Positions 6,254 to 9,771 of a stretch of DNA of 9,771 bases are shown one piece after another (position 1 is the first letter of the stretch; each line of letters begins with the position of its first letter). Both the position numbers and the translations under genes were made by a program. The stretch lies in contig JAJDDU010000214.1 in the NCBI GenBank assembly GCA_029260155.1, positions 1-9,771 on the forward strand. Reading direction: 5' to 3'. The stretch comes from Phycisphaerae bacterium (GTDB lineage Bacteria > Planctomycetota > Phycisphaerae > UBA1845). The notes below the pieces were generated by a model. The model searched no databases. It saw only the letters and a program-made list of their open reading frames with translations, and had not been told where the DNA came from.

Positions 6254-6282
6254 TTGCCGCAGGTGGCTATCGAGGCTACAAT
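6254..6282 (+). promoter_or_regulatory. Sigma-70-type promoter of the large cysteine-rich protein gene
   Basis: TTGCCG (6254-6259) and TACAAT (6277-6282) are separated by exactly 17 bp, with 4/6 and 5/6 consensus matches. This is the best promoter match I found in the window. Transcription would start near 6289, giving a leader of about 70 nt before ATG 6358. The 267-bp gap between the divergent starts (6091-6357) otherwise holds only the weaker minus-strand candidate. Confidence 0.55.
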
Positions 6283-6345
6283 GGCGGCATATGGGGTGGT
6301 AGCGCGCGGGGCGGCGCGTTCAGCTTGGGGAAGTGTACACATTTC

Positions 6346-6349
6346 GGAG
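6346..6349 (+). promoter_or_regulatory. Ribosome binding site of the large cysteine-rich protein
   Basis: GGAG, 8 nt before ATG 6358. The alternative in-frame ATG at 6391 would give a more typical signal-peptide length but has no such site, so 6358 is preferred. Confidence 0.55.
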
Positions 6350-6357
6350 TCGAATTG

Positions 6358-9300
6358 ATGGCGAGCTTTTTGCAGAGATGCGTCTTGCGCATGCGCGCCG
6401 ACCGCGCGAGCAAGAACATTGGTGCGGTCGTTGCACTAACCGTTGTTGTATTGTCGATAGGATCCGGTGCGGCATTTGCGCAAACAGGTGTTGAGGCCTG
6501 CTGCGTTCCTGGTGCTGGTTGCATCATGGAAGTGCCGGATGTGTGCCTGGAGACGGGTGGCACTCCCCAGGGGCCTGGGTCTTCATGTACCGCCAACCCC
6601 TGCGCGGCGGTCTGCGCTCCGACGCCGAACGGTGACCGGTGTGAACCCGTCACGTGCCTCAACCCAGACCAACAGTGCGCGCCGACCGAGGTGCTCTGCG
6701 ATCCGACCGGGCCGTGCCGCATTACGGCGTGCGAGTGCCAGTTCTTCGGCGTTTGCCACATCGACCTCGATCCCCCGGCTTCCCCGTTCTGCGCGCCGGG
6801 CGATTGTCCGGGTGGCTTGCCGTGCGAGCATGTCGTCACGTCACTGCCGACGCAGCAGACGCGGCACGAGTGTGTCTGTCCCACGACATGCGAAAAACCC
6901 GCCCCCGCCGGTGACGACTGCTGGAGTACGCCGTGCGGCGCGACCCAGTACGATTTTGCCCAAACGCCGATCCCCGCCGACTTCTTCGGCCCGGGTTCCG
7001 ATCCGTTTACGGCCGTCGTCCAGCTCGGCGGCGGCACGGGCTTCGTCGATACCGTCATCGTGCGGCGCGGCGACATGTGCTTCGACGGACCCTTGCCCGT
7101 CACGCAGCAAGTGGACATTGAGATTGTTCAACTCGATCTGGCGAGTTGCCAGCCCATCATCGTGACCTTCAACGGCGGGCAAAACCCGCAGCAGTGGGAG
7201 CTCAAAGTATCCCTCGACGGTACAACCCAGCCAGCGGGATCGCTTGTGGTTACCAAGAACGACCCCAACGGCGGAACGTACGACGCTCATATCCCGGTTC
7301 GCCCACAGTTTTTCTTTTCCAATCCGCTCGGCGGACTCTCGTTCCAGCCGGGTATTGTGATGCCGCTCAATTCCACCGGGCTGCCTTGGGTGCAGAATGC
7401 TCCCCCGTTCGGTTCGATCTGCGGATCCGGCGGCTTCTATCCTGGGGTCTCGCCGGACGATCCCACTTGCTGCGTCGAGTCGTGTCATGCCGGTCCGGCA
7501 CCGGGACACGACCACTGTGTGCTCCCCCCGAAGTGTCCGGAGTGCCTCCCTGGGACGAACTGTAACGACGCAGAACGTGTCGAACTCAACAACTCGATCA
7601 CCCGCCCCGACCACGGAGGCTGGTTCGAGTTTGTCGCCGAAACCGACGCGACATCGATCGAAACGTGCGGCTCCAGCTTCGACACTATTCTCGATATCTA
7701 CAAGGCCGATTGCGTGACGTTGCTTGCCGTCAACGACGATTGCAGCGACGGGCCGTTCGGCGATGGCAGTGATCCCAATGCTTCCTGCTATCAGAGTCCG
7801 GACGCAAACGAACGCGACTCCTGCCTTTGTCTGGTGACGGTACCGGGTGAGACGTACAAGGTTCGCGTCAAGGCGTTCCCGGATTCCCCGCCGCCGGCCG
7901 GCAGCGTCATCGTCCTGAGCATCACCAAGAAGAACACTTGCACCACCGGCTGCCAAAAGTCCGCTCCCGCCGGTGATGACTGCTGGAGTACACCGTGTGG
8001 CGCGACGCAGTACGACTTCGCGCAGACGCCGATTCCCGCGAACTTCTTCGGACCGGGTTCCGATCCGTTTGCCGGTGTCGTCCAGCTCGGCGGATCGAGC
8101 GGATTCGTTGACACAGTGGTTTCTAGACTCGGCGACATGTGTTTTGACGGGACGCTGCCGGTGACGCAGGAAGTTCAGATCCAGCTGACCCAGCTTGACT
8201 TGGTCAGTTGCGAACCGATCACCGTCACGTTTGATGGTGGGAATACGCCGCAACAATGGAACGTCAAGGTGTCACCGCACGGGTTGCAGCCGTTCGGATT
8301 GATGACTGTCACCAAACGCGTTCCCAACGGCGGCGTATTCGACTCGATCCTACTCGTCCGGCCGCAATTCGAATTCACCGGCGGTCCGGCTAACCTCTTG
8401 TTCCAACCGGGACAAGTGCAAAACCTCACCGTGGTCGGGACGCCGTGGGTCCAAGAAGCCCCACCGTTCGGCGGTATCTGCGGCAACGGCGGTTTCTTCC
8501 CAGGCGTATCGCCTGATGATCCCACATGTTGCGTGGAATCCTGCCATGACGGACCCGCGCCGGGGCATCAGCATTGCGTCGTCCAACCGAAATGCCCGCA
8601 GTGCCCGCCGACGCCGGTCGATCCGTGCGAAGAGTGTGGACCGGGTCCGCACTGGATCCACAATCCGCCGTGCCCGCCGGGTGGCGTTGGCGAGGATCTT
8701 ATTCCCTCCGGTGCGACGCTTGGCATTGACACCGACTTCGACTGCATCGCCGACACCAGTGTCGTGCTTGGTGGTCCTGTCGTCGTTCGCAAGAGAGGTC
8801 CGCTCGACGACTCTGCCCAGTTCCCGGGCATTGCGCCCGTTGACGGCCACCGCGAAGTGATCGACACCCAAATCGTCAGCATGAGCTTGACGGGCGGTGG
8901 CGTGACGCTGACCGCCGGTGCGGGCAATGGCGCGCTGCCACTGCGTCCGACCCATGGTGCAATAGTCGAACAAATGGGCGATCCGCTGCTCGCGGACAGC
9001 TTCTTTAACGTGTTCGCTGAGGTGCGCACGGCCGGGGGCTTTGTGGGATACAACCACGAGCCGCTGCGCGTGGAAAGCAAGATCGACTGCCTGCCGCCAG
9101 ATACGAACTACATACATGTGTCTGGTTGCACGCCGATTTATGACTCGCCGCTGCCTGGGGCGAACCAGGTTGGCAACCTCGTGACCGCGCGTCACTTTAC
9201 CTATCCGAGTTGCTGCTTTGATACGGTATGTGTTCCCGACAAGCAGCCCGAGGCATGCGTTGAACAGGGTGGCACGCCGGTGCCCGAGTGTCTGGGCGAC

Positions 9301-9771
9301 AACGATGGGAACGACATCGACGATGCCTGCGAGCCAGAGTGCGGACCGACGCCGGGCGGCGAACGCTGTGAACCGGTCGATTGTCCGGACGCGACGGAAG
9401 CATGCACGTCGACCAAGGTCGTTTGCATGCCCGGCGCTCCGTGCCGCATCGTGAACTGCGAGTGTCGTGATCCGGAGCGATGTCACGCAGCACTTAACTC
9501 CGGCGGAACCGGAGCGGTCTGCGTCGGTGTCTGTCCACCGGGGGCCGTCTGCGACCAGATCGAGACGGATACCAACGGTGACAGTATTCCGGACACGTTT
9601 GAGTGCATTTGCAGGCCGGGCGTGACCCCTCCGTGTGACGAGTGCGGACCCGGTCAGCACTGGATCCATCAGCCACCGTGCCCGCCGGGCGGGGTCGGCC
9701 AGGATGTGTTGCCTTCCGGTGCGACGATCGGAATCGATACGGACTTCGACTGCATCGCCGACACCAGTCTG
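6358..9771 (+). CDS. Giant secreted cysteine-rich modular protein (3' end outside window)
   Basis: One frame runs 1138 codons without a stop to the window end. The N-terminus is a signal peptide (hydrophobic core about 21-35, cleavage likely after GAAFA41). Module order by residue: D1 48-85, C1 86-174, A1 178-396, a PPC-like (bacterial pre-peptidase C-terminal) beta-sandwich 402-531 with LDIYKADC...VNDDC and ETYKVRVKAF, A2 532-749, B1 757-951, D2 952-994, C2 995-1085, and B2 from 1093, cut by the window. Cysteines are very abundant and conserved between copies, pointing to disulfides outside the cytoplasm. EF-hand-like loops at 791, 981, 1071 and 1127 suggest calcium binding. I saw no enzyme active site. 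D modules resemble the ACC...GGT repeats common in Planctomycetota surface proteins; A, B and C match no domain I can name. A surface or matrix structural protein is the best inference. The codon-position pattern and paired modules leave no doubt that it is coding. Confidence 0.92.
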   Translation, partial: MASFLQRCVLRMRADRASKNIGAVVALTVVVLSIGSGAAFAQTGVEACCVPGAGCIMEVPDVCLETGGTPQGPGSSCTANPCAAVCAPTPNGDRCEPVTCLNPDQQCAPTEVLCDPTGPCRITACECQFFGVCHIDLDPPASPFCAPGDCPGGLPCEHVVTSLPTQQTRHECVCPTTCEKPAPAGDDCWSTPCGATQYDFAQTPIPADFFGPGSDPFTAVVQLGGGTGFVDTVIVRRGDMCFDGPLPVTQQVDIEIVQLDLASCQPIIVTFNGGQNPQQWELKVSLDGTTQPAGSLVVTKNDPNGGTYDAHIPVRPQFFFSNPLGGLSFQPGIVMPLNSTGLPWVQNAPPFGSICGSGGFYPGVSPDDPTCCVESCHAGPAPGHDHCVLPPKCPECLPGTNCNDAERVELNNSITRPDHGGWFEFVAETDATSIETCGSSFDTILDIYKADCVTLLAVNDDCSDGPFGDGSDPNASCYQSPDANERDSCLCLVTVPGETYKVRVKAFPDSPPPAGSVIVLSITKKNTCTTGCQKSAPAGDDCWSTPCGATQYDFAQTPIPANFFGPGSDPFAGVVQLGGSSGFVDTVVSRLGDMCFDGTLPVTQEVQIQLTQLDLVSCEPITVTFDGGNTPQQWNVKVSPHGLQPFGLMTVTKRVPNGGVFDSILLVRPQFEFTGGPANLLFQPGQVQNLTVVGTPWVQEAPPFGGICGNGGFFPGVSPDDPTCCVESCHDGPAPGHQHCVVQPKCPQCPPTPVDPCEECGPGPHWIHNPPCPPGGVGEDLIPSGATLGIDTDFDCIADTSVVLGGPVVVRKRGPLDDSAQFPGIAPVDGHREVIDTQIVSMSLTGGGVTLTAGAGNGALPLRPTHGAIVEQMGDPLLADSFFNVFAEVRTAGGFVGYNHEPLRVESKIDCLPPDTNYIHVSGCTPIYDSPLPGANQVGNLVTARHFTYPSCCFDTVCVPDKQPEACVEQGGTPVPECLGDNDGNDIDDACEPECGPTPGGERCEPVDCPDATEACTSTKVVCMPGAPCRIVNCECRDPERCHAALNSGGTGAVCVGVCPPGAVCDQIETDTNGDSIPDTFECICRPGVTPPCDECGPGQHWIHQPPCPPGGVGQDVLPSGATIGIDTDFDCIADTSL
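6499..6612 (+). repeat. Module D1 (ACC-type cysteine module)
   Basis: Begins CCVPGAGC and continues CLETGGTPQG...C. It is paired with D2 at 9211-9339, sharing the CC start, a central C and the C-x-E-x-GGTP block. It directly precedes a C module, as D2 does. Confidence 0.6.
6613..6879 (+). repeat. Module C1 (14-cysteine module)
   Basis: Eighty-nine residues, CAPTPNGDRCEPVTC to ECVC. All 14 cysteines recur in C2 (9340-9612) in the same order. Shared blocks are RCEPV, PCRI and CEC...CH. The even cysteine count would allow seven disulfides. Confidence 0.75.
6889..7545 (+). repeat. Module A1 (219-residue duplicated domain)
   Basis: From CEKPAPAGDDCW to PKCPEC, duplicated as A2 at 7951-8604. The copies differ in length by one codon. 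Shared landmarks: GDDCWSTPCGATQYDFAQTP, FFGPGSDPF, VVQLGG, GDMCFDG, APPFG and GVSPDDPTCCVESCH. Probably a beta-sandwich plus a Cys-rich tail; no named family. Confidence 0.85.
7561..7950 (+). other. PPC-like beta-sandwich domain within the large protein
   Basis: Residues 402-531 lie between the two A modules. CNDAERVELNN, GGWFEFVAETDATSIETCG, SSFDTILDIYKADC, VNDDCSDGPFGDGSD and the closing CLVTVPGETYKVRVKAF follow the plan of bacterial pre-peptidase C-terminal (PPC) domains, which are jelly-roll modules found in secreted proteins. No protease domain accompanies it here. Confidence 0.65.
7951..8604 (+). repeat. Module A2 (second copy of the A domain)
   Basis: From CQKSAPAGDDCW to PKCPQC, 218 residues, paired with A1. 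Comparing 34 aligned codons (6907-7008 with 7969-8070), 12 codons differ but only one changes the amino acid (Asp to Asn). The copies have diverged at silent positions while the protein is held constant. Confidence 0.85.
8626..8763 (+). repeat. Module B1, N-terminal 46 residues that recur at the window end
   Basis: Starts CEECGPGPHWIHNPPC and ends at an EF-hand-like loop (DTDFDCIADTSV). By hand alignment 38 of 46 residues equal B2 (9634-9771). The full B1 module appears to run on to about 9210, through PLDDSAQFPGIAPVDGH, LTGGGVTLTAGAG and a YNHEPLRVESKIDC block. Confidence 0.85.
9211..9339 (+). repeat. Module D2 (ACC-type module with EF-hand-like loop)
   Basis: CCFDTVC...CVEQGGTPVPEC, then a loop DNDGNDIDDACE (9298-9333) matching the D-x-D-x-N-x-I-x-D-x-x-E pattern of calcium-binding EF loops and dockerin/TSP3-type repeats. 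It is followed immediately by C2, repeating the D1-C1 order. Confidence 0.6.
9340..9612 (+). repeat. Module C2 (14-cysteine module with EF-hand-like loop)
   Basis: Ninety-one residues, CGPTPGGERCEPVDC to ECIC, aligned with C1 at all 14 cysteines. Unlike C1 it contains DTNGDSIPDTFE (9568-9603), a full EF-type loop ending in Glu. Confidence 0.75.
9634..9771 (+). repeat. Module B2, cut by the window end
   Basis: CDECGPGQHWIHQPPC to DTDFDCIADTSL, the same 46 residues as the start of B1 with eight conservative differences. The rest of the module should follow beyond the window. Confidence 0.85.

Noticed and set aside
6091..6342. N-terminal extension of the small exported protein to ATG 6342
   Set aside because: The extension is Arg/Pro-rich, would bury the signal sequence about 84 residues inside the protein, and would cross the divergent promoter.
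6841..9669. Two long minus-strand frames (8256-6841 and 9669-8350) opposite the large protein
   Set aside because: They are Arg/His-rich with no domain signal, and lie antisense to a plus-strand frame with paired modules, signal peptide, ribosome site and promoter. They are shadows of its GC-rich codon use.
6499..9771. Repeats in the large gene as a mobile element or CRISPR array
   Set aside because: The repeats are in frame, long, diverged at silent sites and irregularly spaced. They are protein modules, not DNA-level repeats.

Overview
The window is GC-rich and densely coding, about 9.8 kb. It most likely comes from a Planctomycetota-type bacterium, possibly of the Phycisphaerae kind. This is an inference from three things: a giant secreted cysteine-rich modular protein with 'ACC...C...GGTP' modules, the Haem_bd-type heme protein, and the zinc-ribbon/SPFH gene group. 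No rRNA or other taxonomic marker is present.

Layout. (1) Bases 1-548 (+) are the C-terminal part of UDP-glucose 4-epimerase (galE). (2) Convergent to it, 1096-560 (-), is a membrane-anchored heme-binding-domain (Haem_bd) gene. Its frame is open and recognisable end to end, except for one TAA that falls inside the CxxCH heme motif. (3) Bases 1337-4271 (+) hold three same-strand genes: a zf-TFIIB zinc-ribbon protein, an SPFH (YdjI-like) protein with a C-terminal GYF_2 domain, and a double zinc-ribbon protein with a C-terminal membrane anchor (YdjG-like). The last two are 20 bp apart and look like an operon. They resemble the Bacillus YdjG/YdjI membrane-stress module. (4) Bases 4452-5549 (+) encode a PilZ-REC-HPt signalling protein. 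Its receiver is intact, but the HPt domain has Arg where the phosphorylatable His should be. A 7-bp GC hairpin just after its stop is a probable terminator. (5) Bases 6090-5626 (-) encode a small exported beta-rich protein of unknown function. (6) From 6358 (+) to the window end runs one uninterrupted frame of 1138 codons with no stop. It is a secreted, cysteine-rich mosaic protein, preceded by the best promoter in the window (TTGCCG-17-TACAAT).

The large protein is built from duplicated modules in this order: signal peptide, D1, C1, A1, PPC-like beta-sandwich, A2, B1, D2, C2, B2 (cut by the window). The two A modules and the two C modules keep essentially all their cysteines. Four EF-hand-like calcium loops lie in its C-terminal third. 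This suggests a disulfide- and calcium-stabilised extracellular or cell-surface structural protein. No mobile elements, CRISPR arrays or RNA genes were seen. The only gene-free stretches are short (267 bp at most).
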